A stretch of DNA of 64,000 bases from Ilyonectria destructans (Eukaryota > Ascomycota > Sordariomycetes > Hypocreales > Nectriaceae), in assembly GCA_020740775.1 (NCBI GenBank), contig JAHEWK010000013.1, positions 124,001-188,000 of the forward strand, written 5' to 3'. Within the stretch, counting starts at the first letter, position 1. The number at the start of each line of letters is the position of its first letter. The notes under the pieces are model-generated. The model saw only the letters and a program-made list of their open reading frames with translations, had not been told where the DNA came from and did not search any database. Shown one piece after another: positions 25,209 to 34,433 of this stretch. The position numbers were made by a program, and so were the translations under genes.

Positions 25209-25732
25209 TGTAACAGGCAATTAGGGACGCTTAGGCTAGCTGGTTGCTAGTAGGGGTGCCTAAGGAGGGTTCAGATAAAGTTAAAAGAAAAGGTTAGAGG
25301 CTATATAGAGAGAGATATTAATTTTTCACTTCTTCAGAGATTCTTTCTAGAAATTAGAGAGGCTATAAGAACTCAAGATAGCTAGAGAGTCTATTAAATT
25401 ATTACCTTTATTTTTAAGAGATTTATTTGAGTCTATTTTAACCATTACTACTTTCCTTATCCAACCTCTATCTTTAATACCCCTTGGATATCGGGCTGCT
25501 GCAGACTCTATTGAAGTCTTGCCAGTGGAATTTCCTGCAACCGACCTGAGATCCTATCTAATAAGATACTTCCCTATCAGGAGATATAAGCCTCAGATCC
25601 ATCCGACCTTATATGTGTAGTCTGGTGCAGCTTCGGGCTGACTATCTAAGATGCCTATGTAACGATCTTCTGTGTATCTCCCTAGGGTAAGTTAACGAGC
25701 TGGGTGTTATTCTCGTCTCTTTCTGCTGCTAA
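25209..25732 (+). repeat. Solo family A LTR, lightly mutated
   Basis: 524 bp, starting TGTAACAGGC and ending TTCTGCTGCTAA, with flanks GATAT (25204-25208) and AATAT (25733-25737) that differ at one base. It keeps the TG start and many C/G positions that are T/A in the two LTRs of the 9.7-22.7 kb element, for example CCGACCTGAGATCC and GCTTCGGGCTGAC internally. It is the best available guide to the pre-RIP LTR sequence. Confidence 0.85.
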
Positions 25733-26340
25733 AATATTCAGTAAGAGTAAAGGCAAATTTGCTACTTTAGCTTAATTAGTATATTAATACTATTTTATTT
25801 AAGAGTATAATATTTAGTAGAAAGCCTTAGCTATACTTAGTATTAGCAGCTTATAATACTAAGTATTAGTTAAAGTTACACTTAAATAGTAAAGAGCTAA
25901 AGGGGTATATAATAGTGAAGATTACACTTAAGCTTAAAAGATATTTAGAGGCTAGTATTTTATCTTATTATAGAATATTAATATTCAGCTAATAATATAG
26001 AGATAGATATAAATAGAAGGTAATTCTTCAGTTAGATTTAATACCAACTTAAATACTATTCTCATTACCAGATAGAAGATTAACTTACTCCCTAACGATT
26101 TACATATATATAACTCTGCTTGAAATAAATACTAAATTAGTATAAACTACAGCTATATAAATACTTATCTTCCCTTAAATAGCAGTATTCCTATCTATTT
26201 AAATTAATTTCCCAACTGAGATAGCCCTATAGAGCTAGCTGCACTGCTTGCACTACTATTAGATACATTAGATAAAGCCTCTATAGAGGCAGATTATAAC
26301 AATAATAATAGGATTATTATCTTTTAAATAATAGTCTTTA

Positions 26341-27923
26341 ATTACAGTATTTTCGTGGATTTAAATCGATTGCCAAAATTGGGATAGCGCTGTAGTATTG
26401 CTTATGCCCCAAACTGTATACATCAGACAAAATGCCATTTAAGCGGACTATAGTGTTAATAACTGTAGCAACCCCCACTGTCAGCTAGACCACGCTAGAT
26501 CGATACTGGCATTCTATTGGCTATATACGATCGACAACGGGTGAGACGGAATCAATCAGCATGGATCTTATTGCTATATGATGAACAGATTATCCATTTC
26601 ATTGCCTATTTTCTTTACCACGCGCGACCGCGACCGTTACCAACAAAGTACCACATGTAAATCTCAGTGTTATATGCACTACCTCTCTCCTCTCTCTCTC
26701 TCTCATCGCATTGGAAGCCCAGCCCAATAGCGGGCAATCAGTCCAGTACCTCAAACGATCTTCCTGTTGCTGTAAACGATCTTGTAGAAAATTACACTGC
26801 ACGGCATGCCACATCCCTAGCTGCGGCTCGGCGCCGGCCGAACCAGTTCCCCAGCCCTTCGTCATAATGCTTACGGTAATGGGATGGCTGCGTAATAGTA
26901 GGAAGTCGGTGTGGTTGATAACATAATAGGGAAGGACCTGGCGCCAGATGTAGTAAATCTGTAAGGCACTAAACTACACAGATGCCTTTACCTGACTCCT
27001 GATCCAGAGGAGGATGGTGGTATAAGTATTTGGGTATTATGTATCGCAAGTTTAGAACTCTATGTGTAATATTGCATTGATTAGAAGATGAAATATCTCC
27101 TAGCGGTGCTTGTTCGAACAAGCTTAAAGAATCTCTAAGTGCTCCATCAGCTAACCAACATATGGTTACATTTTAAGGGACAATCTGGCGCCATCTTTCT
27201 CCTCCCCGGTTCATCAGTTGGGGTAGATTAATTCTACCCCTTGTGGTATAAGGAATAAAGATCGAGTCTGCAGCAATTAAAAAGACCATTAAGCTTTACG
27301 CTATTCATTATTTAAAGTTCCTCCTCTCGTAACTCAAAAAACACCCAAGCGCATAGTTAGCTTAGCCCTAGCCATAAGATGTGGGTCTCTCGTAGGCCGG
27401 CGTTCTTCCAAGTCCGAGGTCCGATGAACATAGCACGATTATGCTTGGGATTAATCGAGAGCTGCGTATTTGGGAAATATCCTCTATGCAGGGCACAAGG
27501 GTAACAATAACTACTGAGGTGCCTGCCTCAGAGTACACTCCGTGAGCTTTTAGTTATTATCATGAACAGGCTTGTAAATTGAGGATACCTCCTCCTATTA
27601 TTCCACGAGGCCTTTCAATGGAGAATGTAATGATTGAAGTCGATTATTAATGCGATAGTCAAGTGGACAATGCGGGTCACGTAAGATGGAGGCGGTAAAA
27701 TGTCTATTTACTCTGGATCCGAGTAGCTTGTCTTTTATGACGGGTAACTGCTCAGCTCAAGTACCCTTTCCTCACCCATTCTTCTATCTTGCCCTTGAAA
27801 AAAAATGCTTTTCATGTGAGCACAGAACAAAGAGGAATCCTCCCAACTTATATCCAAGACCTTGGTCGCCGCTCATTGAAAGAACGGTCACCCCCCCTCC
27901 CCCCCGTTTTCAGCTAGACCAAA
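26341..27923. other. Intergenic region after the AT-rich block
   Basis: Normal-composition DNA with no convincing gene. A CT microsatellite lies at about 26685-26705. The ORFs at 26599-26926 overlap each other on both strands and look like chance. Confidence 0.5.
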
Positions 27924-28952
27924 CTAGACCCAGCCAGCAGCGTCAATATATCCGACTTTTCCAAGACCGGTGGAGTAGTAAAATTTTGAGCAGTCAGCAG
28001 CAGTTCTTCCCCGTCTCACAGCAGTGATCAAAAACAAGTCCGTTGTATTTTTGCCCTCAGCAACAACAGTGGCATCATTTGAAGGTCCAAGTCTCACGAT
28101 GCTTCCATTTCTTCCCGCACCAACCGCCATCCAAGTAGCTCCGAAACCATCAATGTCCAGGTCGTCAAGCCCAGAGCCAAGATCGACAGCGAGAGTCTCA
28201 GGTGGGCCGAGCGGGGTTGCGAGCTTCGAGTCGATTGGCACACGGTAGTAGGCCTCGCCCATGAAATTGTTATAGTAAAGGTATGTGGTTTTGGAGTGTC
28301 GAGGCCGATAGGTCCTTATGCCGTCGATGCCGACAAAGAAGTCCATTCCAGACGGTGAAAGTGTTGTCTCATCGGGTTGAATGACCACTTTATACTCTCC
28401 CGTGGTGGTATCAATGCGATAGACTTTTCCATTAAAGGAGTCGCATGCAAGAATAACGCGAGGGTCATCGAGAGTGGTCAAGCCGTTTAAGAAACTGGAC
28501 TCAGGGATAGATGTGATTTTCCTGACCTTTGGAGCTTTTCGAGGGTAACCCTGCAGGTTGATCGTCCAGACCGAGAAGGATCCTTTGGTGCCGGTGACAG
28601 TGGTATGGTTTAAATCTCCAACAATAAGGGCAAATGTGTCTGGCGTGGTCTCCACAATGCCCCCCAGTCCAGTGTTTGACTTCAGCTGAGCCGAAGAGGG
28701 AAAGGTATGGATCAGGGTTCTTCTCTCAGGTCTTTGTGGGTTGATCCGGTAGAGTTCCGGGGCCGACTGACTGTTCACCAGAAGGTCGCCATTATGTCGA
28801 ACGAAAAGATTCTCAAGCCAGATTCCAGGGCCGAATTCATGGATGGTCGTCGGCACAATGGGAAGTGGGGGAGGCCTTGGTATGGAGTTTCCGACCACAG
28901 AAGCTATGAGGCAGAGTGTCGCCAGAGCCTTCTGAATTCTGAGTCGTGACAT
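27924..28952 (-). CDS. Secreted six-bladed beta-propeller protein (SMP-30/gluconolactonase-like)
   Basis: Single-exon gene of 342 residues from the second in-frame Met (28952); an upstream Met at 28988 adds 12 residues but the downstream one is followed at once by a good signal peptide (about 1-22: basic MSRLRIQK, hydrophobic ALATLCLIASVV, then GNS). The mature part has repeated strand patterns typical of TolB/SMP-30-like propellers: an N-terminal WLENLFVRHNGDLLVN block, FLNGLTTL, VILACDSFNGKVYRID and a GLDDLDIDGFGATW block with acidic residues suited to metal binding. The superfamily includes lactonases, strictosidine-synthase-like proteins and the fungal hetero-Diels-Alderases EupF and AsR5. 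Which activity applies cannot be read from sequence. It is flanked by 1.5 kb or more of gene-free DNA on both sides. Confidence 0.75.
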   Translation of the reverse strand: MSRLRIQKALATLCLIASVVGNSIPRPPPLPIVPTTIHEFGPGIWLENLFVRHNGDLLVNSQSAPELYRINPQRPERRTLIHTFPSSAQLKSNTGLGGIVETTPDTFALIVGDLNHTTVTGTKGSFSVWTINLQGYPRKAPKVRKITSIPESSFLNGLTTLDDPRVILACDSFNGKVYRIDTTTGEYKVVIQPDETTLSPSGMDFFVGIDGIRTYRPRHSKTTYLYYNNFMGEAYYRVPIDSKLATPLGPPETLAVDLGSGLDDLDIDGFGATWMAVGAGRNGSIVRLGPSNDATVVAEGKNTTDLFLITAVRRGRTAADCSKFYYSTGLGKVGYIDAAGWV

Positions 28953-30421
28953 GACTAAATTGCTGATATTGGACCTCAAGAAAGACAAACGTATTTTTAG
29001 GGCTTAAAAGTTGGTTGTGCTGATGGTTTGAGAATGGAATACAGGAGAACAATATATAGGAGAGATTTCTTTAAGAACCTGAAGAAATTTATATTTTCAC
29101 GGCAAATATTGTTTCTGTGACGATATCCAGTCATCACAAGGTATGTCCACTAAGAAAAGTATGGAGAACAGATTCGGACTGTGGAACAGCTGACGGTCTT
29201 GCTCGGAGTACCGAATGCCGAGTGCGGAGTTTATAGTGCGTGTTGTCCCATAGCAGAGGAAAATAGCGTACGTACGTAGGCAATTGGATATGCATCACAC
29301 TTGTTGCATCTACCTACCCTGGTGGAATGAACGAGATGAATGAGATCCGCTTTATTTACTTTTATGGTTTCAAATCCTCTTATTTCAACCCAACTGTCGG
29401 AACGATTGATTGTCCGACTGCTATTAACATTAGCGAAATGACACTAAATATGGTCGTCTTAGTCCTTCACCGAAGCTGGGATATCCCTGGCCAACAGATG
29501 GACCCATACCTGGGCTGAACAACGAAACCCAAGTGGCGGGTGGGGTAATAGTGAGACGCGACGCATCAATATATCATTTTGGGCGGTGACGTACAATGCT
29601 TTACACGTCCTTAGTTGTTCCTACAACACAGGCCTATCATCTTACACTCTCTGCCCAGCAAGGTAGAACCCGATCGTCGCATTCGTCACGATCCCATAAC
29701 TTGCGTGGGTGCTGTTATTCTGCTCAGTCTATCCTTGTCGAGCATCATTCTAACTGTACTCCGTACGTAGTAAATTAACCCCCTCCCCTGTAATATGGGA
29801 CCGAAAAGTCAAATCCACAAGAGATGATAAATACGAGCTCCTGAAGGCTCGTCACGGAATCTTAATCTCGAACACACAGCGATTTAAGTTTGAGCTATTT
29901 GCTGTTGGGGTGGTGCTCGAACCTCTCACAACCCCTACTTCGTAGTTTGTATCCTTGCCCCATCACTGCGTCTGGCAGTCCGAGCGCAGGTAAGGGTTGA
30001 AAACTATCAGGAAACCACATCAAGTGGACTGCCTTCACAGCGTCACGGTTTTGAGGCTCAGATGAAACAGTCATTGTGTCAGGGATTTAAGGTCTTTAGA
30101 GGAAAACAGGAGAAATTAAGCTTTCCGCATTTTTGGGAAGGAACTGGCAGAACTGTCGCTAAGTATTGGTGAAAGCAGGCCTTCCATTCTCGTTTCTTGT
30201 TTCGACATTCGGCCACCACCCTTCCCTACTCTGATACAGATTTCAGGCTATGCATCATCAGATCTCGAGGCTGCGGCTACAATTCTGCTTAGCGAGGAAA
30301 GGTCGCACTAGCAAGGTCTCCTGGAGAGGGAACGCGAGAAGGAATGGAGCTCGTCTGTAGGAGAGTTCGGCCTCGCACTGACAGAACAGCGCCATTGGCT
30401 TATGAGATGAACACATCCCAT
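28953..30421. other. Intergenic region
   Basis: About 1.5 kb upstream of the propeller gene and downstream of the DUF6601-like gene. It has only short unsupported ORFs (29327-29518, 29596-29778) and one dispersed repeat copy at 30077. Confidence 0.5.
30077..30142 (+). repeat. Dispersed repeat fragment, copy 2
   Basis: Begins TGTCAGGGATTTAAGGTC and ends near GGGAAGGA. It is the partner of 3118-3190. This copy has the C at the fourth base, the unmutated state of the RIP-type change in copy 1. Confidence 0.65.
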
Positions 30422-31579
30422 CTACACATTGCCACCAGCATCCGCGCTACTTGTCGTCATCCCCAACCCAGCCGGCCTTGCATCTACCTCCTTCCCCAAA
30501 CCAGGTCTCTTCTCTCTGTAGCGATCTCTCACAGCATATAGACTCTCTCGAGAAATGAACGCAAGAAGGCTGCCTATCAGACCGATTGCTGAGAGTAAGA
30601 TTACGAAAAGAGCAAAGACCGAAAAGCCCCGCGACATCCATGCAAAGCTCATCCATTCATTCCCAGCTCCGATGATTGGTTCCACAGCCAAAACCACTTG
30701 CATCGAGTTCAGCGCAAGCGCAAAAACTCCGAAGACGAACAGAATTGGGCCGTAGAGTTGTGAGAAGTATGCACCGTACTGTCCATATTCGGTGAAATAC
30801 TTTGAGCGTCGCAGGGACACCTTGACCCAGAAATTGATGCGTGTGAGTCTTAGATCGCCGAATGCGTATCGGGGAGAAACCTCGGTATCCGGAATGGCCT
30901 TGAAATATCTCAGAAATTCCACCAGGTCATGAAACGTGACGGATTTTGGAACGAGGCCAAGCCTGTTGTCGTGCGTGGCGAGAAGATAGTCCGCCTCGTG
31001 CTGGATCAGGAACGCGTAACTTCTCAGGAATCCGCGTGCAGCTTTGAGCAAGGCCAGTCTGTCCGGAGGAGGGATGGGTGAATTGTCGCTGACGAGATAG
31101 TAGTCCCAGAAAGCATAAGAGAGTACATACTCGGGAAGAGGCTTGATGAAGACGCATTTGTAAATCCAGGTCAAGTGGAGGCCTGGATTCTCGGTGACGA
31201 CTATTTCGCGACCTCGGACCAGTTGATGCGTTAGCGACGAAATGTGATCGCTACTCTGCTTGGCAACCAGCCAGAGATGGGGAGCTAGCTTGTCCAGATC
31301 GTTCGTTATCAACTCCATCCTCAGGAACTCAGCGATCGTCTCGGGCTGGTCGTGGAGTTTTATCCAAGGCTGGCCCGCGAGCCAGTCCATACCCGCGGCT
31401 GTTTGGACTGTTGAACTGGGTGGATCGACATGCTTTTCCTTTGCGATCAACTTGCGGTGAGGAGCTTCGACGAGTGACAGCTCCGAGCAGAGCTGACTCT
31501 TAGAGGGGAATGGGACTCTAGCCATGGCCTGCCGGGCATGGAGCGCGAAATCAGGGAGGGTATTATCTGCCTCGCTCAA
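30422..31579 (-). CDS. DUF6601-like fungal membrane protein
   Basis: A 385-residue protein. The central region carries the conserved blocks I associate with fungal DUF6601: LAPHLWLVAKQSSDHISSLT (about 98-117), GREIVVTENPGLHLTWIY (about 123-140), FIKPLPEYVLSYAFW, RGFLRSYAFLIQHEADYLLA and the tyrosine-rich RYAFGDLRLTRINFW block. Two hydrophobic segments follow near the C-terminus (about 280-303 and 320-345, the second ending before SRESLY), so the protein is probably membrane-anchored with a large soluble N-terminal part. No catalytic residues are evident and the family has no established function. The gene looks intact in one exon. It is transcribed divergently from the broken hydrolase gene at 32149. 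Confidence 0.75.
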   Translation of the reverse strand: MSEADNTLPDFALHARQAMARVPFPSKSQLCSELSLVEAPHRKLIAKEKHVDPPSSTVQTAAGMDWLAGQPWIKLHDQPETIAEFLRMELITNDLDKLAPHLWLVAKQSSDHISSLTHQLVRGREIVVTENPGLHLTWIYKCVFIKPLPEYVLSYAFWDYYLVSDNSPIPPPDRLALLKAARGFLRSYAFLIQHEADYLLATHDNRLGLVPKSVTFHDLVEFLRYFKAIPDTEVSPRYAFGDLRLTRINFWVKVSLRRSKYFTEYGQYGAYFSQLYGPILFVFGVFALALNSMQVVLAVEPIIGAGNEWMSFAWMSRGFSVFALFVILLSAIGLIGSLLAFISRESLYAVRDRYREKRPGLGKEVDARPAGLGMTTSSADAGGNV

Positions 31580-32148
31580 TCAATCTCCCCATCCAGCTTG
31601 TATCAGCCTCAGAAATTGTTACGAACTTACATCGCAGGTGCTCTGTCCCCTCTCGTATTTACAAAGAAGCGTTGCGGCGACCGTCGACCGTCCTCTTGCC
31701 AAGCTGGGAACAAAGGTGACGTGGCACTCACTTGACAGACCGCGAGCAGACTTGGCCAGGGCGGGACGGTAATGCGCTTTTAATTGCGATGGATTGCCCG
31801 AAGTGCTTGCTTATTGGCGCTTCTCTGCTATCACACTATCATCACATTGCGATTGGGTGAGCCATGCAGCGTGGCGTGCGAGATATCTATGCACGAGAAG
31901 ACCGCAGCCAATGCGATGCCCTAGCTGGTATCTTATGTGCATTCCTAAGACGTAAGTCAGCAACCGCCGTTTCGTGGCATCCTTTTTCACTGTTCAGCTG
32001 AGTAGGGTCCAAACTTACCGCATGAAAGCCAAGGATCCGACCCGGTCCAAATCCCCCCATCTCCCCCTCTCCCTCAAGTCCGCACCTAACCACCACCCGC
32101 TAGACCTCCCAGGCGTCATCCGACTGGATTGACCAAACGCCATATTAC
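31580..32148. other. Divergent intergenic region
   Basis: About 570 bp between the DUF6601-like gene (minus) and the hydrolase relic (plus). No supported ORF. It would contain the promoters of both. Confidence 0.45.
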
Positions 32149-32890
32149 ATGGCTTCAACAGTCTCCTTTTCTATCGTTACTCTGTATTTTGCCTGGGCAG
32201 TTCTGGTGCCTGGAAAGCTTTTCCATCGGATATGGGCGACCACGCTGTTATCTCTATTGCTCCTCATCCATACTTGTTCCGAGCAAGAAACAGGGTTTTA
32301 TCAGATTTTCTATGGCACGTTGAGTATCCTTAACTTCTTTGTATGTATCATTTTGTCCCCAGCCCAGGCCCTCTTCTTCAAGCAGGAAGGCACTCGTCGG
32401 ACGACCCGGCCCGTAGACCAATACTTCCACGGCGTCAACTCCAATCCGCCTTCCAAAGACCCCCCAGTGATCGAGTAAGTGATTGGTTCTCAAGTCCAGT
32501 GTGCTTCAAATGCTTATCAAGTCGTTCGAAATCAGCATCGTAGCTGTTCACGGACTCGGATCGTCCCCAGACACAGCATGGGCCTACAGGCTTGAGGATG
32601 CCCAACGAGACAAAACGGAAGATCATGCCGCGGTGGAGAATCATAACGCTCCCGCTCCGACGCTCGGGCCTTTGTGGCTCCGAGACTTTCTCCCTCGCAA
32701 CATACCCCAGGCCCGGGTTATGGTCTACTATCACGATTCCGGATGGCAAGCGCATGCCGCAGGTATGTCTCTTGGGGACTACGGACAAGATCTCCTGACC
32801 TCGATCGAGTCCGTATGTCGACAAGAGTGGCAAGCAGATGATGCAGGGCGGAGGCACCCAGATGATGTCGAGCCACGGCTCGATCCATAG
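32149..32890 (+). pseudogene. Alpha/beta-hydrolase gene, 5' part only, fused to foreign sequence
   Basis: The start at 32149 opens 109 codons with hydrophobic segments at about residues 1-23, 25-42 and 56-70. A GTAAGT donor at 32475 joins an acceptor AATCAG ending at 32535; this 61-bp intron keeps phase and links PPVI directly to DIVAVHGLGSSPDTAWAYR, the hallmark N-terminal strand and oxyanion region of fungal DUF676/PGAP1-like hydrolases, often found at the head of NB-ARC, ankyrin or TPR proteins. Homology continues through LWLRDFLP, RVMVYYHDSGW and DYGQDLL. It then stops before the nucleophile block (GHSxGG), and from about 32805 the DNA is the tail of another gene, giving a stop at 32888-32890. 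Without the nucleophile it cannot be an active hydrolase. Confidence 0.7.
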
Positions 32891-33023
32891 ACCTGGTCAT
32901 AACGCCGTATTCACCGACAACGATGGTGATGTATTGGTTTACCATTACTATAACGATGCGGGAGTTGCGCAGATCGGCATCAACCTCATTCGTTACGACA
33001 ATGGGTGGCCCGTCATCCACTAA
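32805..33023 (+). pseudogene. GH43 arabinanase-type glycosidase, C-terminal fragment
   Basis: In a frame different from the hydrolase, 32811-33020 reads PYVDKSGKQMMQGGGTQMM, then SSHGSIHRPGHNAVF, then DVLVYHYYND and a C-terminal RYDNGWPVIH followed by TAA. This is the usual last 70 residues of GH43 arabinan endo-1,5-alpha-L-arabinosidase-like enzymes: a GGGT block, an SHG..xGPGHN block, YHYY and a terminal GWP. The rest of the gene, including the catalytic acids, is absent. The fragment has no start and ends at its natural stop, so it is a 3' end joined to the 5' end of the hydrolase gene. Confidence 0.75.
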
Positions 33024-33301
33024 ATGTAGCCTCTGAAGTAGTGAACCGCATGGGAAGAGTGGGTGAACAGAGCATAAGGGGTTTTAAAGCTGGATCTTTT
33101 CGATATGTCAGCCCGCATGGTGGCTGAGGATATGTTTTTTCTCTTCTCAATCCAAGTTGCCTGGCCAGAAATTATTTGTGATTGTAAACTAGTTGTACTT
33201 GGTAATTACCTATATGCCTCCACGCCCAGGACGCAGACGCTAAGTTTAAGAGGGGGACTACCTAAGTGTTTGTTTCTTAGTCGACATTCGTAAAAAACAG
33301 G

Positions 33302-33645
33302 ATAGGTCATCAATTCTGTAAAACTGTCTTCGAGTGGCCGTTTTATGGCGAAAATCAGCCGCCCGAGTATGACAAGGACAAAGTCGTACTGTTTGAGTTC
33401 AAGGACCTCTGGGTATCTGGCGGCATTGTCAAGGTCCCTGAAGAGGTCAACTCGGGTCGAGTGAGACCGGCCGGCAGAGGTAGCACTTGTCTCTGGTGGC
33501 TAGTTGCGAATCTGCAAGTGACAGGGGTTATTATAGAGCTGTTAGTGACATGCTCTTGGAGGGCAAAAACGGCGAGTAAAGCTACTTTGAGGATCCAGAC
33601 GGCAATGTTGGGGTTATTTATCAATTCGTCGGTCAGCTTATCTAA
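33302..33645 (+). pseudogene. VOC (glyoxalase/bleomycin-resistance fold) protein, broken
   Basis: The frame from 33302 reads FYGENQPPEYDKDKVVLFEF, then SGGIVKVPEEVNSG, then GRGSTCLWWLV, matching the second-strand region and linker of fungal VOC proteins. Between about 33530 and 33547 the homology moves to another frame, where it continues LLEGKNGE, a stop (33577-33579), then SYFEDPDGNVGVIYQF and a natural stop at 33643-33645. FEDPDGN is the VOC metal-ligand/C-terminal signature. So there is at least one frameshift, one premature stop and no start codon. VOC proteins are small metalloenzymes or binding proteins acting on aldehydes or antibiotics; this one is dead. Confidence 0.65.
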
Positions 33646-34433
33646 CAGAATGGATTGGTGGGAACAGCTTAGTTTGCGATAGAATGTCTTGTCTTTCTAG
33701 TTATGTGGGTAGAAGACCAACTATTTATCTAGGGCCATGACGACTTCCTTGAGACGCCGGAGACATCGGCCCTGAGACCGGATTCCTAGAGATCCGGGTC
33801 CTTGAGACCGGCAGCCTAGGAGCCCGGGTTTAGCAACCAGGGACATGAGACTGGTAAAACCACCTTATTAGACCTTTCTGTCTGACACAGATGGCTACAG
33901 ATTAAAATCACGCTGAGGGACACTTCGTGTCGCGGAGAGTATTTGAGGGTCGTTTAGGGCTTTAGCAATGCAAAACCACTCAGCTCTTTGCCCAATTGCC
34001 GATTGGAAGCATGTTTCGACGTTGGCGAGCTCACTTTGGACGAGATGGATGTGAGTGGTGGCGAGGTCGTAGAATCGGCATCCTGGGTTTCAATTTCACC
34101 TCGTCAATTGCCCATCTTTGTCCAGCACTTTAGCATCTATGAGATCGTCAATAGGGAAGCGCAGAATTATGGCGATTCCTAGCATACTATATGCTAAAGT
34201 GATTTATATCGTTTCATCGCACTAGGCCGAGTTGAAAGATGACCAATATAGATTATAGTTCATAACAAATCGCCGTTGGATTATAATTAGTTACCACCGA
34301 ATCATCCTTTTAACCCTTCTGGGTCTCAGTTGCAATCTCGGGTCGAGCCTTTTCTTCAATCCCAGCCTCAATACCGTTCAACACGAGTATCTTCCCGTCA
34401 CCAATGTGTATGCTATTGGTGTGCACCGCCCCA
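33646..34433. other. Intergenic region with a short tandem repeat
   Basis: No recognisable gene. A 64-codon ORF at 33988-34182 (+) is open but matches nothing I know. A 30-bp tandem repeat sits at 33772-33830. Confidence 0.4.
33772..33830 (+). repeat. 30-bp imperfect tandem repeat
   Basis: Two adjacent units beginning CTGAGACCGGATTCCTAG and CTTGAGACCGGCAGCCTAG and ending in CCGGGT(C/T). A weaker copy (GAGACGCCGGAGAC) precedes them at about 33750. Confidence 0.6.

Larger units (their letters stand above)
2520..26340. other. RIP-mutated, gene-free AT-rich block of nested transposons
   Basis: About 24 kb with extremely low G+C and TA-rich words (tata, ttaa, taag), and no undisturbed reading frame of normal length. 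Where old coding frames can be read (transposase, reverse transcriptase, integrase), stops are mainly TAA/TAG at positions expected to be CAA/CAG or TGG, and Asp/Gly codons have become Asn/Ser/Arg types, as expected from C-to-T changes on either strand by RIP. Parts remain classifiable as Tc1/mariner, Ty3/gypsy and LTRs (separate entries). The remaining stretches (about 2.5-3.4, 5.4-7.8, 8.4-9.7, 22.7-23.8, 24.3-25.2 and 25.7-26.3 kb) are probably transposon debris that I cannot classify. Composition returns to normal by about 26.35 kb. Confidence 0.9.

Noticed and set aside
26599..26926. Overlapping ORFs on both strands near the CT microsatellite
   Set aside because: All are under 90 codons, low complexity and overlap each other; no family signal.
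32435..32857. 140-codon minus-strand ORF
   Set aside because: Antisense shadow of the hydrolase exon, whose sense frame has recognisable motifs.
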